Below, piece by piece: positions 1 through 8,565 of a DNA stretch of 64,000 nt (positions are counted from its first letter, which is position 1; every line of letters begins with the position of its first letter). The DNA comes from Shouchella hunanensis. Lineage in GTDB: Bacteria > Bacillota > Bacilli > Bacillales > Bacillaceae_D. The position numbers and the translations under genes were made by a program. The stretch covers positions 1,786,001-1,850,000 of the forward strand of contig NZ_CP117834.1 in NCBI RefSeq assembly GCF_028735875.1, written 5' to 3'. Under the pieces are notes generated by a model. That model was given only the letters and a program-made list of their open reading frames with translations. It was not told where the DNA came from and searched no databases.

Positions 1-554
1 TCGTTGCGAAGCATTTTAGTGAGCAAGGCAAATTGAACAATAATACGGTTGTCGCAACTGTTATGAGTAACCTTGGTTTTCATAAAGGATTGGAAGCGAA
101 AGGCATTCAAACCAAGCAAACGGCTGTAGGAGATCGATACGTCATGGAAGAGATGCGTAAAGGGAACTACAACCTAGGCGGCGAACAGTCTGGTCATATT
201 ATTTTTCTTGAGCATAATACAACGGGAGATGGCTTGTTATCAGGTGTCCAGCTCATTCAAATTATGAAGCAAACAGGCAAACCGTTATCCGAGCTTGCTG
301 GAGAGATGGAAACGTTTCCCCAATGCCTCATAAACGTACGCGTAACAGACCGTGATGCGGTAAAAGAAAATGAGCGCGTAAAAGAAATCATTGCTGAAGT
401 GGAAGCTGAAATGGACGGAGAAGGGCGCGTGCTCGTGCGCCCCTCTGGTACGGAGCCACTTGTACGGGTTATGGTGGAAGCGAAAACCGACGAATTATGC
501 GAGAACTATGTAAATCGAATTGTCGATGTAGTAAAAGAAGAACTTGGTGAGTAA
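1..554 (+). CDS. glmM: phosphoglucosamine mutase, 3' part (GlmM)
   Basis: GlmM converts glucosamine-6-phosphate to glucosamine-1-phosphate for UDP-GlcNAc, the wall precursor. The gene enters from the left edge in frame 3, so only about 183 C-terminal residues are visible. The sugar-binding motif GGEQSGH and the C-terminal phosphate-binding loop [12 protein letters not shown] are both present. The catalytic-serine domain lies outside the window. A strong terminator follows, and glmS lies downstream behind its own promoter and ribozyme, the usual Bacillus order. Identity is near certain. Confidence 0.97.
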   Translation, partial: VAKHFSEQGKLNNNTVVATVMSNLGFHKGLEAKGIQTKQTAVGDRYVMEEMRKGNYNLGGEQSGHIIFLEHNTTGDGLLSGVQLIQIMKQTGKPLSELAGEMETFPQCLINVRVTDRDAVKENERVKEIIAEVEAEMDGEGRVLVRPSGTEPLVRVMVEAKTDELCENYVNRIVDVVKEELGE

Positions 555-562
555 AGAAAAGA

Positions 563-603
563 AAAAGAGCATTCTCTGTATTTCAGAGAATGCTCTTTTT
601 TAA
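563..603 (+). terminator. intrinsic terminator of glmM
   Basis: Arms AGAGCATTCTCTG and CAGAGAATGCTCT around a short loop, followed by a run of T. The tail overlaps the last codon of the minus-strand RNHCP remnant. Confidence 0.9.
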
Positions 604-918
604 TAATAACGGCTTAATCGTATATCAGGCTGGTCGGTGTTTGTTGCCACTTTATTTAGCTGTTTCTTTCCGCACGTTACACATACATGGATAAGTTGGT
701 AGCCTTTTTTGTATGGTAGTGCAATGCTGTGGTTCCATTAAGCCGCCACACGTACTAGCCCGATCTCCGGGAATGATGTCTTGGTGCTTTGAGTATAAGC
801 AAAATGGACAGTGATTTCTGTAACTGCCATTAGCTCTGGTAATAGATGCTCTTATGGGGCACAGTCGTTAGGCATCGTCCCCTCGCAGGGCGGAAAGCGT
901 GAAAGAGCATAGATTCAT
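600..918 (-). pseudogene. decayed RNHCP-domain zinc-ribbon protein
   Basis: Read on the minus strand, an ATG at 918 has a good ribosome binding site (AAAGGAG) but meets TAA at 868-870 after 16 codons. The same frame then gives NGSYRNHCPFC, PGDRAS and CGGLMEP, the hallmark of the RNHCP domain. Near 727-733 the frame must slip by one base, after which IALPYKKGYQLIHVC, VTCGK and a natural stop at 600-602 follow. RNHCP proteins are small, Cys-rich, probably zinc-binding proteins of unknown function. One nonsense codon plus one frameshift, and a degraded N-terminus, make it a pseudogene. No ORF caller would report it because no frame stays open. Confidence 0.8.
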
Positions 919-1014
919 GACATCAGCTCCTTTACCGTTATGATTATAGCAATCCTAAAGCACCTTTTGAAGACACACGCATAAAGTAAAATTGTGAAGA
1001 ACCATTGAACATAA

Positions 1015-1043
1015 TTGACGACGGTTCTTCCATCCTATATGAT
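1015..1043 (+). promoter_or_regulatory. sigma-A promoter of glmS
   Basis: TTGACG at 1015-1020, a 17-base spacer, and TATGAT at 1038-1043. Transcription would start a few bases before the ribozyme cleavage site, as in other Bacillus glmS leaders. An 8-bp inverted repeat (GAAGAACC at 996-1003, GGTTCTTC at 1023-1030) overlaps the -35 and spacer. Confidence 0.7.
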
Positions 1044-1067
1044 GAATCTTGTATGATTGGATAAGAC

Positions 1068-1225
1068 TCATACAAAAAGCGCCAGGACTGACATGAGGTC
1101 AGTTGACGAGGAGAGGGCTAATCGATAATCGGCGGGTTCCCTCCGGCTGCGTGTGACAGCCGTAAGCTTTTGTAAAAAACAGTAAGGTGACTTAGTGTAC
1201 AAAAACAAAAGCCGCACACACATAC
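1068..1225 (+). ncRNA. glmS ribozyme-riboswitch
   Basis: The conserved core AGCGCCAG, GACGAGGAGAGG, ATCGATAATCGGCGG, CTCCGGCTG, GCCGTAAGCTTTTGT and AAGGTGACTTAGTG matches the B. subtilis glmS ribozyme in order. Predicted self-cleavage is between A1078 and G1079. Glucosamine-6-phosphate acts as cofactor; cleavage destabilises the mRNA and shuts off GlmS when the product is plentiful. The 3' border is approximate, because the last stem is less conserved. Confidence 0.95.
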
Positions 1226-1292
1226 AAAAACAAAGAGTGGGGGTAAGTCTGCCCCTGCGGTGATTTACTCCCACGTCGGGAGGATATTTACT

Positions 1293-3095
1293 ATGTGTGG
1301 AATTGTTGGTTACATCGGAAATGAAGATGCAAAAGAGATCTTGTTGAACGGACTTGAAAAGCTGGAGTATCGTGGTTATGACTCGGCTGGTATTGCAGTT
1401 CGTACAGAAGACGGCATGCATGTCTTTAAGGAAAAAGGACGAATTGCGACATTGCGTGACGCTGTTGATATGGATGTTGAGACGACTGTCGGGATTGGTC
1501 ACACACGTTGGGCGACCCATGGTGTACCAAGTCAGTTGAATGCCCATCCTCATCAAAGCTCTACTGAACGCTTTACCCTGGTTCACAATGGTGTCATTGA
1601 GAACTATCAACAAATGAAGCGTGAGTATCTTCAAGATGTACAGTTACAAAGTGACACGGACACGGAAGTAATTGTTCAGTTCATTGAACAGCTTTCTAAA
1701 GATGGCTTAACAACAGAAGCTGCAGTAAGCAAAGCGCTCTCCATGATGAAGGGTTCTTATGCGATTGCGCTTCTCGATAAAGAAGAGCCAGAGACTATTT
1801 TTGTAGGCAAAAATAAAAGCCCACTGCTTATTGGTGTTGGAGACGGTGTAAACGTTATTGCGTCGGATGCCATGGCGATGCTAAATGTGACCGATCAGTT
1901 TGTTGAAATTATGGATGAAGAGCTTGTGCTTGTTAAGCGTGATAGCATTGAAATTAAAACTCTTTCTGGAGAGGTTCAAAGCCGTAAGCCTTACACAGCA
2001 GAGCTAGATGCAAGCGATATCGAAAAAGGCACGTATGATCATTTTATGCTAAAAGAAATTGACGAGCAGCCTATTGTGATTCGTAACATTATCCAGAAAT
2101 ATCAACATGAAGATGGTTCAACACGTTTGGATGCAGATATCCGTGCTGCGATGCAACAGGCAGATCGTATCTACGTCATTGCGGCAGGAACAAGCTACCA
2201 CGCTGGTCTTGTCGGAAAGCAATTGCTTGAGCAAGTGGCGAATAAGCCTACAGAAGTGCATATTGCAAGTGAATTTTTGTACAATATGCCGTTATTATCT
2301 CAAAATCCACTCTTTGTGTTTATTTCTCAAAGTGGTGAAACAGCAGACTCTCGCGGTGTGCTTGTAGATGTGAAGAAAAAAGGGCATCGTACGTTAACGA
2401 TTACGAACGTGCCAGGCTCAACGCTATCGCGAGAAGCCGACTTCACGCTTCACACATTTGCAGGACCAGAAATTGCTGTCGCATCAACAAAAGCTTATAC
2501 AGCGCAAATGGCTGTTCTAACGCTTCTTGCTGTAGACACAGCGTATGCAGCAGGTCGTACACTTGATTTTGATCCTATTCAAGAACTAGGGATAGCGGCG
2601 AACGCAATGGAAGCTCTTTGTAACCAAAAAGACGAGTTCGAAAAAATTGCTCGTGATTATTTATCTGTGACACGTAATGCATTCTTTATTGGACGTGCGT
2701 CTGATTATTACGTAGCGTTAGAAGGTGCTTTAAAGCTTAAGGAAATCTCCTATATTCAAGCAGAAGGCTTTGCTGGTGGAGAGCTGAAGCATGGTACGAT
2801 TGCGTTAATTGAAGATGGAACACCGGTTATTGCTCTTGCCACGAATGAGCATGTAAATTTAAGCATCCGTGGAAATGTACAGGAAGTGGTTAGCCGAGGC
2901 GCTGCTGCTGTGATCATTTCAATGGAAGGTCTTGACCAAGAAGGTGATGCAGTCGTGTTGCCACGTGTGCACGAAAGCATTGCGCCACTTGTATCCGTTA
3001 TACCAACACAATTGATTGCGTACTATGCAGCGCTGCATAGAGGTTGTGACGTTGATAAGCCAAGAAACTTAGCGAAAAGTGTAACAGTAGAATAG
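1293..3095 (+). CDS. glmS: glutamine-fructose-6-phosphate aminotransferase (isomerizing)
   Basis: Makes glucosamine-6-phosphate from fructose-6-phosphate and glutamine, the first committed step of amino-sugar synthesis. The ATG at 1293 is chosen over an upstream GTG because it follows GGGAGG and gives MCGIVGYIG, placing the nucleophile Cys at position 2 as maturation requires. The protein is 600 residues, the normal length. The N-terminal glutaminase domain shows the HTRWATHG and HNGVIENY motifs; two SIS domains follow with GTSYHAG and SQSGETADS; the C-terminus is NLAKSVTVE. It is controlled by the leader ribozyme and ends at a terminator. Confidence 0.98.
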   Translation: MCGIVGYIGNEDAKEILLNGLEKLEYRGYDSAGIAVRTEDGMHVFKEKGRIATLRDAVDMDVETTVGIGHTRWATHGVPSQLNAHPHQSSTERFTLVHNGVIENYQQMKREYLQDVQLQSDTDTEVIVQFIEQLSKDGLTTEAAVSKALSMMKGSYAIALLDKEEPETIFVGKNKSPLLIGVGDGVNVIASDAMAMLNVTDQFVEIMDEELVLVKRDSIEIKTLSGEVQSRKPYTAELDASDIEKGTYDHFMLKEIDEQPIVIRNIIQKYQHEDGSTRLDADIRAAMQQADRIYVIAAGTSYHAGLVGKQLLEQVANKPTEVHIASEFLYNMPLLSQNPLFVFISQSGETADSRGVLVDVKKKGHRTLTITNVPGSTLSREADFTLHTFAGPEIAVASTKAYTAQMAVLTLLAVDTAYAAGRTLDFDPIQELGIAANAMEALCNQKDEFEKIARDYLSVTRNAFFIGRASDYYVALEGALKLKEISYIQAEGFAGGELKHGTIALIEDGTPVIALATNEHVNLSIRGNVQEVVSRGAAAVIISMEGLDQEGDAVVLPRVHESIAPLVSVIPTQLIAYYAALHRGCDVDKPRNLAKSVTVE

Positions 3096-3107
3096 GATTG
3101 CATGTAT

Positions 3108-3146
3108 GAACCCCTTTAGATACGATGGTCTAAAGGGGTATTTCTT
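3108..3146 (+). terminator. intrinsic terminator of glmS
   Basis: ACCCCTTTAGA and TCTAAAGGGGT form an 11-bp stem with an 8-base loop, followed by a T-rich tail. Confidence 0.88.
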
Positions 3147-3200
3147 TATCGTTTGTTAAGTGAAAATTAAAATAAAAGTAAAGTGAGGGGGTTAACAACA

Positions 3201-5126
3201 ATGAATGTAAGCGGTTATTTAAGTGTTGAAGAATTGGTTTCAATGCCAACTCTATTCTCAGGAACCATCAGTGAAGACGGGAAGCAGGTAGCATTTATGA
3301 AAAGAACGGCTAACTGGGAAACTGATCGATATGACCAAACCATTTGGATTTATGAAAAGAAGAAAAATCGAACATACCCATTCATGACAGGTAGGAATGA
3401 CTGTACACAACCACTGTGGTCGCCTAATGGAAAGCAGATCGCGTACCTTTGTTCTGTCGAAAAGGAAAACCATAAGCAACACCAGATCATCGTTCAATCA
3501 CTGGATTCCGGCTATTCCTTACTCGTGACAAATGTAAAAGAAGCCATCCATTCATTTAAATGGGCGCCGAATGGGAACGGTATTTTTTATCGGGCATCCG
3601 TAAATAGGCCAGAATGGAGGAAGAAGTGTTACGAGTCAGAGACAGATATGCAGTATGTAGGGAAGGATTATCAAAATGACGGTCTTTACTATGTGCACCT
3701 AGGAGAAGACCGTTCGACTCTTCTAACCAATCCAGACAAGTCTCATGTTCATCAATTTGATGTTTCACATGATGGAAATAAAGTTGTCTATATGGCTACC
3801 CCTACTCCGGATAATGAAGAATACATAAATGGAGAACTCTTTATCGTTGACGTAAAAACAAGAGAGACGAGAAGGCTGCAAACGAATAAACTGTTAGGGG
3901 GAACGGTGTGCTTTTCTCCTGATGATAAAAAGATTTGTTATACAGCAAGTGTTAAGAACAAAGACTTTTACCAAAATCAAATTCAAGATCAAACCGTTGA
4001 AATCTATGAGCTTGGAAGTGGTAAAAGAACACAACCTCTAATCAATGTAGATAGTACAACAACGCCATTACGATGGACAGAGAAGGGTCTTTTTATTCGA
4101 TGGCAGCATAAAACCCATTATCTGATAGGGATGCTTTCAGAGAATGGTTCAGTAGAGGTAATAAGTAAAGATAGAGATAGAGTCGTGATGGAGGCGGCTA
4201 TAACGAAAAGTGGAGAGAATATCTCTTATATAAGTGCAAACCTTAACGAAACGTTTGATGTTTATGTAGATGGTTTAAAAGTGACGAGTGAGAATGATGT
4301 TTTTCATGAAAGAGTTAAGAGTAAAAGGAGGATCATTTCTTGGCTAAATCGTGATGGTGATGAAGTAGAAGGGGTATTAACGACTCCAGTAAATATTGAC
4401 GATAATAAACAGTACCCCTTACTAGTGGCTGCTCATGGTGGGCCTGCTTGGGCGTCTTTCCCGATTTTTTCAGGTTGTTTTAACGAAAAATACCCAATCG
4501 AAATGTTTATTGAGAAAGGATTTATCGTGTTAGAGCCTAATTACAGAGGGAGTTCAGGATATGGAAATGCGTTCTTGAAGGCAAATTTCAAGAAATTAGG
4601 TTTTACTTATTACGACGATGTTATTTCAGGGGTTGATTTCCTTGTGAAAAAAGGACTGGTCGATCAAGATCGAGTTGGTGTAATGGGGTGGAGCAACGGC
4701 GGCTACGTATCTGCTTTTTGTGCTACATTCAGCCAGCAATTTAAAGCGGCTTCAGTTGGTGGCGGGATTACAAACTGGTATACCCATTATGTCCATACTG
4801 ACATCCCATTCGTTATTCGGTCTTACTTTGGTGCTGATCCGTGGAAAGAACCAGAAATCTATCGTAAGACGTCGCCCACTACATACCTATCAACAGCTTC
4901 CACCCCGGTGTTGATTCAGCATGGTGAAAAAGATCTAAGGGTGCCAGTAGTAAATGGCTACGAGCTTTACAAAGGTTTGAAAGATCAAGGGGTTGCTACG
5001 GACTTTATCGTGTATCATGGCATGGCCTATCAGTCTGAGAAGCCAAGCATGAGCGTTGCAATTATGAATCAGAACCTTGCCTGGTTTTCGCACTATCTTT
5101 TAGGTGAAGAAATGGATGCTCCTTGA
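3201..5126 (+). CDS. S9-family prolyl oligopeptidase-like protein, catalytic His replaced
   Basis: A 641-residue protein with an N-terminal beta-propeller region (about 1-360, WD40/TolB-like repeats) and a C-terminal alpha/beta-hydrolase domain, as in acylaminoacyl peptidases. The ATG at 3201 is preferred over GTG 3183 because GAGGGGG sits 9 bases before it. The nucleophile is in GWSNGGY (Ser498) and the acid in EKDLRVP (Asp578). At the place where relatives have GH before a KP motif (as in GFGHGIxKP), this protein reads GMAYQSEKP, with Tyr610 aligned to the catalytic His. It may be inactive as a peptidase or use His605. No signal peptide was seen, so it is probably cytoplasmic. Confidence 0.85.
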   Translation: MNVSGYLSVEELVSMPTLFSGTISEDGKQVAFMKRTANWETDRYDQTIWIYEKKKNRTYPFMTGRNDCTQPLWSPNGKQIAYLCSVEKENHKQHQIIVQSLDSGYSLLVTNVKEAIHSFKWAPNGNGIFYRASVNRPEWRKKCYESETDMQYVGKDYQNDGLYYVHLGEDRSTLLTNPDKSHVHQFDVSHDGNKVVYMATPTPDNEEYINGELFIVDVKTRETRRLQTNKLLGGTVCFSPDDKKICYTASVKNKDFYQNQIQDQTVEIYELGSGKRTQPLINVDSTTTPLRWTEKGLFIRWQHKTHYLIGMLSENGSVEVISKDRDRVVMEAAITKSGENISYISANLNETFDVYVDGLKVTSENDVFHERVKSKRRIISWLNRDGDEVEGVLTTPVNIDDNKQYPLLVAAHGGPAWASFPIFSGCFNEKYPIEMFIEKGFIVLEPNYRGSSGYGNAFLKANFKKLGFTYYDDVISGVDFLVKKGLVDQDRVGVMGWSNGGYVSAFCATFSQQFKAASVGGGITNWYTHYVHTDIPFVIRSYFGADPWKEPEIYRKTSPTTYLSTASTPVLIQHGEKDLRVPVVNGYELYKGLKDQGVATDFIVYHGMAYQSEKPSMSVAIMNQNLAWFSHYLLGEEMDAP

Positions 5127-5330
5127 TTAAACGCTGGTGTCGAGATAACTAGTAGTATGAAAACGGAGGCCGATCTTCTACCTTACTTATGTAGAAGAAG
5201 ACGTATTTTCTTTATGTGCGGTGACTTTCATATGTAAGGTCCGCATGCTACGATGTTAAATTTTCGTAATTCGATTAAGACTATAGTAAACTTTATGGTA
5301 AGCAAGAATAGTAGGAAGGGGGACGTTGCG

Positions 5331-6182
5331 TTGCAAAAAGCGAACACGCATTATCAATCTCATGACTCGCTTATTGAGGTTTCAAACAAATTGTTTAAAT
5401 GTTTAGCCCAGCAGCTAGATGTTAATACAGCGTATATTGCCAAGAAAGAGCCAGGGTACATGGACGTGGTGAACGCCTATAATAGAGATAGGGAAATCGT
5501 TACAAATGATATGTCGGTTGAATACAAAGAGTCAAATTGTAAGTATGTGTTAGAGAATGAAGCGGGAATCCAGTACTTCACCAACTTAATGACGAATGCA
5601 AACACCGCAGAAAGACAGATAACGGAGAAATTACAGGTGAAAGCTTTTTTAGGTGTCTCGATCTACGGCTCGTCTGGTGAACCATTTGGGACGCTATGCG
5701 TAATGGATGAAGAAGAACGTCAGTTTTCGAAAGAAGACGTTACGTATATCCGCACCATTGCAGATGTCCTGTCATTTATTATTGAACTTGATGAAACGCA
5801 CGAAGATATTGATTTATTGAGCGTTCCAATTATTCCTATCTCAGCAGACATTGCCATCCTTGCGTTGCAAGGGAAAGTCAGTCAATCTAGAGCAGTGAAA
5901 ATTATGGACGATACAATGGGGTATGCTGTCGCTGAGCAAATAAAAACCATTATTATCGATATTTCAGAAATCGTCGTGAAAGGCGATGAGTTTATTGAGC
6001 ACTTAAATCGTCTTGTAGCAGCTTTAAATCTGATGGGCGTATCCGTCATGTTATCAGGTGTACCCATTCATTTAGCGGCAAACGAAGCGATCTCTCAAGC
6101 GTTGTCTACGTTAGATCTTCAATATGTGAAGAGCATTGAAGATGCGCTAGGCTTGCTTGGTTATGAGCTAACAGAACAGTAA
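5331..6182 (+). CDS. GAF-STAS domain protein (RsbR-like without phospho-Thr)
   Basis: A 283-residue protein. The start is TTG 5331, behind AGGAAGGGGG with an 8-base gap; a longer reading from 5253 lacks a ribosome binding site. Residues about 15-160 resemble a GAF sensor domain and about 164-280 a STAS domain like that of RsbR stressosome proteins. The positions where RsbR carries phosphorylated threonines read VVKGDE and SGVPIH, so neither Thr is present. That suggests a stressosome-like partner that is not switched by an RsbT-type kinase. No rsbS, rsbT or sigB gene is nearby. The exact ligand is unknown. Confidence 0.7.
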   Translation: MQKANTHYQSHDSLIEVSNKLFKCLAQQLDVNTAYIAKKEPGYMDVVNAYNRDREIVTNDMSVEYKESNCKYVLENEAGIQYFTNLMTNANTAERQITEKLQVKAFLGVSIYGSSGEPFGTLCVMDEEERQFSKEDVTYIRTIADVLSFIIELDETHEDIDLLSVPIIPISADIAILALQGKVSQSRAVKIMDDTMGYAVAEQIKTIIIDISEIVVKGDEFIEHLNRLVAALNLMGVSVMLSGVPIHLAANEAISQALSTLDLQYVKSIEDALGLLGYELTEQ

Positions 6183-6187
6183 AATTG

Positions 6188-6230
6188 AAGAAAAGCAAGT
6201 TTCTTAGGAAGGCTTGTTTTTCTACTTTTA
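6188..6230 (+). terminator. probable terminator after the GAF-STAS gene
   Basis: CAAG(TTT) pairs with the complementary end of GGCTTG, followed by TTTTTCTACTTTT. It supports starting the next gene at 6248 rather than at 6185. Confidence 0.55.
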
Positions 6231-6247
6231 CTAAAAAGGAGCGTCTA

Positions 6248-6592
6248 ATGTACATTGTTCACTTTATGCTAGCCATTCTATTAACGGCACTTTCCTATTT
6301 TAGTGGAAGTATGTTAGTAACGGATGGTTTAATGGTATGGCAAGCGCTACTGATCGGAGCAGTAGTAGTTTCTTTAGGGGCGTTAGCGGAAAAATGGAGA
6401 GCTCCTATGTGGTTGATTATTCTTATTCCGTTTCCTGTAGGGATGGGTTTATTATTTTTTCTTCTGAATGAGTTCCTTGTTACTTGGATAACCACGTATT
6501 TTATTACCTTGCTCATGTATACACTTATTCATTCTGTATTTAGTTTTTTCTTTAAATTTCATTCCCTTATTCCTGCTTGGAAACTATCCTAA
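6248..6592 (+). CDS. small multi-pass membrane protein, unknown function
   Basis: A 114-residue hydrophobic protein. The ATG at 6248 follows AAAAAGGAG; the longer reading from TTG 6185 would run through the upstream terminator. Four likely membrane segments are visible at about 2-20, 25-43, 50-70 and 80-103, joined by short loops; a short tail rich in Phe and Lys ends it. No family was recognised. It is a single gene in the same orientation as its neighbours. Confidence 0.6.
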   Translation: MYIVHFMLAILLTALSYFSGSMLVTDGLMVWQALLIGAVVVSLGALAEKWRAPMWLIILIPFPVGMGLLFFLLNEFLVTWITTYFITLLMYTLIHSVFSFFFKFHSLIPAWKLS

Positions 6593-6910
6593 GTAAACAA
6601 TAAACAATGGAGAGTGAATGAAGTCTTAATAAGATTGGTAGAATGTAAATGGCTTTTACACTAAATGACAGAATGCCGTACTATTAACTAGAGGGTTTGT
6701 TAAGGAAGGTAAAGAAGTTGACGACTACTCCTTTCGATTTTGGAAACAGTTCCCTTTTTGTCAATTATGAGAAAAAAGAAAGTGATCTTTCAATCTTGCA
6801 TAAAATGTTGTAAGAACTGCAAAACGTATTTAGTGTCCCGAATGTCGTGTGATAAGATTATGAATCTAGATTGAAAAATTACTGTCTAGTGTTAGGGGAC
6901 TTGAAAATTA
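6593..6910. other. 318-base intergenic stretch, no gene seen
   Basis: AT-rich sequence with no credible ORF on either strand and no strong hairpin. Weak promoter-like pieces occur (TTGACG near 6719, TAAGAT near 6853), but none has a convincing partner at 17 bases. It presumably holds the promoter of the LCP gene. Confidence 0.4.
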
Positions 6911-7927
6911 ATGGATTCTCGTCAGAAGAAAAGAAAAGTAAATCGAAAAAGAAGAGTATTAAAAATAACATTATTAGTTTCTACAGTATTGCTACTAGCA
7001 TTAGGTGCTGGTTTTTGGTATATCTATAGTCAAGTAAGCAACACAGCTTCTAACTCTTATGAACAATTAGAGCGAGGCGATAAATCGAATTTAAGAGTGG
7101 AGCCAGTTGATGTAGGAAAAGACAATTTTTCAATGTTGTTGCTCGGAAGTGATTATCGTGAAGGAGATGATTATGAGCGAACAGATACATTAATTGTGGC
7201 AACGTTCAATAAATCAGATCGTTCGATTATTTTAACGAGCATCCCACGTGATACGTACACAGAAATTATTGGTTATCACGGTGGTGGGATTTACGATAAG
7301 ATTAACCATGCCCACGCTTTTGGTGGAATGAGCATGGCTGTTGATACAGTTGAGAACTTATTAGATATTCCAATCGATCATTATGCGTTAATTCGTTTTG
7401 ATGGGTTTGTTGAAGTCATTGATGCTCTTGGTGGTGTGGAAGTAGACGTTACTTATGAGTTTGATTTTAAAGAAGCATCAACAAACGCTGATTATTCCTT
7501 TACAGAAGGGCCAACACAAATGGATGGTTCAAAGGCATTAGCCTATGCGAGAGAACGTAAATCTGTTGAAGGTGGCGGAGACAAAGGTAGAGGAATTCGC
7601 CAACAACAAATTATTGAATCTGTTATTAATGAATCAACTTCTATATCAAATATTACTAATTTTGATGATGTGCTTCAAGCAGTGGGTAATAACCTTAGAA
7701 TGGATTTAACAATGGGGAACATTGTCTCATTAAGCGGTTATGCTGGGTCAATTAATGATATTGAAAGCATGCAGTTACAAACGGAAGGATTTCGTCAAGC
7801 TAACGCGCAAGGACAAAGCATTTGGTATGAACGAATTGATCCAACGAGTTTACAAGAAATTCAAACAACATTAAAGGATCATCTTGAGATTGACGACTCT
7901 CTTCAAGCTGATTCAACGACGCAATAA
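6911..7927 (+). CDS. LytR-CpsA-Psr (LCP) family wall-polymer transferase
   Basis: LCP enzymes attach teichoic acids and other glycopolymers from lipid carriers to peptidoglycan on the outer face of the membrane. The 338-residue protein has a basic cytoplasmic start (KKRKVNRKRR), one membrane anchor at about 17-37, and an extracellular LCP domain. Family landmarks are MLLLGSDYR, the RTDTLI strand, the SIPRDTY loop with its catalytic Arg/Asp, DKINHAHAFGG, and YARERK. B. subtilis has three (TagT, TagU, TagV); which one this matches cannot be settled by eye. It is monocistronic, with a terminator directly after the stop. Confidence 0.9.
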   Translation: MDSRQKKRKVNRKRRVLKITLLVSTVLLLALGAGFWYIYSQVSNTASNSYEQLERGDKSNLRVEPVDVGKDNFSMLLLGSDYREGDDYERTDTLIVATFNKSDRSIILTSIPRDTYTEIIGYHGGGIYDKINHAHAFGGMSMAVDTVENLLDIPIDHYALIRFDGFVEVIDALGGVEVDVTYEFDFKEASTNADYSFTEGPTQMDGSKALAYARERKSVEGGGDKGRGIRQQQIIESVINESTSISNITNFDDVLQAVGNNLRMDLTMGNIVSLSGYAGSINDIESMQLQTEGFRQANAQGQSIWYERIDPTSLQEIQTTLKDHLEIDDSLQADSTTQ

Positions 7928-7958
7928 AGAAGCAGGTGTTCATCTGCTTCTTTTTTCA
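7928..7958 (+). terminator. intrinsic terminator of the LCP gene
   Basis: GAAGCAG, 8-base loop, CTGCTTC, then TTTTTT. Confidence 0.88.
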
Positions 7959-7983
7959 TGATTATCGAAAATGGAGGGCTGGA

Positions 7984-8496
7984 ATGAGGAAGTTAGAGTT
8001 CAAACCATATTGTGAGGATTGGAAACAACAATTTGAAAGTGAAAAGAAAAAAATCGAGAATGTATTAGGCGATCGTATCTTGGTCATCCATCATATTGGA
8101 AGTACGTCTATACCTGGAATGTTGGCTAAACCGACGATTGATTTACTAGTAGAGGTAACGTCTATTCAATCAATCGGTGAAGAGTTGTGTGTGCTTGGTT
8201 ATGAATCATTGGGGGAAAACGGTATAAAAGGAAGGAGATTCTTCCTTAAAAGCGAAGAAGGAAAAAGGACTCATCATGTACATCTCTTTGAAAACGCTTC
8301 AGATGAAGTCGAGCGACACTTGGCATTTAGAGATTATCTCATTGCTCATAAGGAAGAGGCGGTTCGCTATGCAGCCGTAAAAAAAGAATCAATGGCATTG
8401 GGACTTAGTGTTGACCAGTATCAGCGAAAGAAATCATCTCTTGTAGAACAATTAACAAAACGAGCATTGAGATGGGTAAAATCTCGTGAAAGTTGA
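7984..8496 (+). CDS. GrpB family protein (UPF0157, nucleotidyltransferase fold)
   Basis: A 170-residue protein beginning at ATG 7984, behind a GGAGGG site; the open frame extends upstream to 7936 but overlaps the terminator. The family signature IHHIGSTSIPGM followed by KPTIDLLVEV is present at about 36-60, the fold of minimal nucleotidyltransferases. In other genomes this domain is fused to dephospho-CoA kinase or stands alone; its substrate is not firmly known. The Asp pair expected for metal binding is only partly visible. Confidence 0.88.
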   Translation: MRKLEFKPYCEDWKQQFESEKKKIENVLGDRILVIHHIGSTSIPGMLAKPTIDLLVEVTSIQSIGEELCVLGYESLGENGIKGRRFFLKSEEGKRTHHVHLFENASDEVERHLAFRDYLIAHKEEAVRYAAVKKESMALGLSVDQYQRKKSSLVEQLTKRALRWVKSRES

Positions 8497-8565
8497 AACG
8501 AAAGTAGATGATTGTACGTAAATAGCGTAATGATTGACATTCACAACGTGTTGGAGGCATACATA

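Noticed and set aside
1068-1634. 188-codon minus-strand open frame across the glmS leader
   Set aside because: It covers the ribozyme and the glmS start in antisense, has no ribosome binding site and no recognisable domain; the ribozyme explains the conservation.
5127-5330. Possible small RNA or terminator with CTTCTAC/GTAGAAG
   Set aside because: The stem is 7 bp with no T run directly after it; too weak to call.
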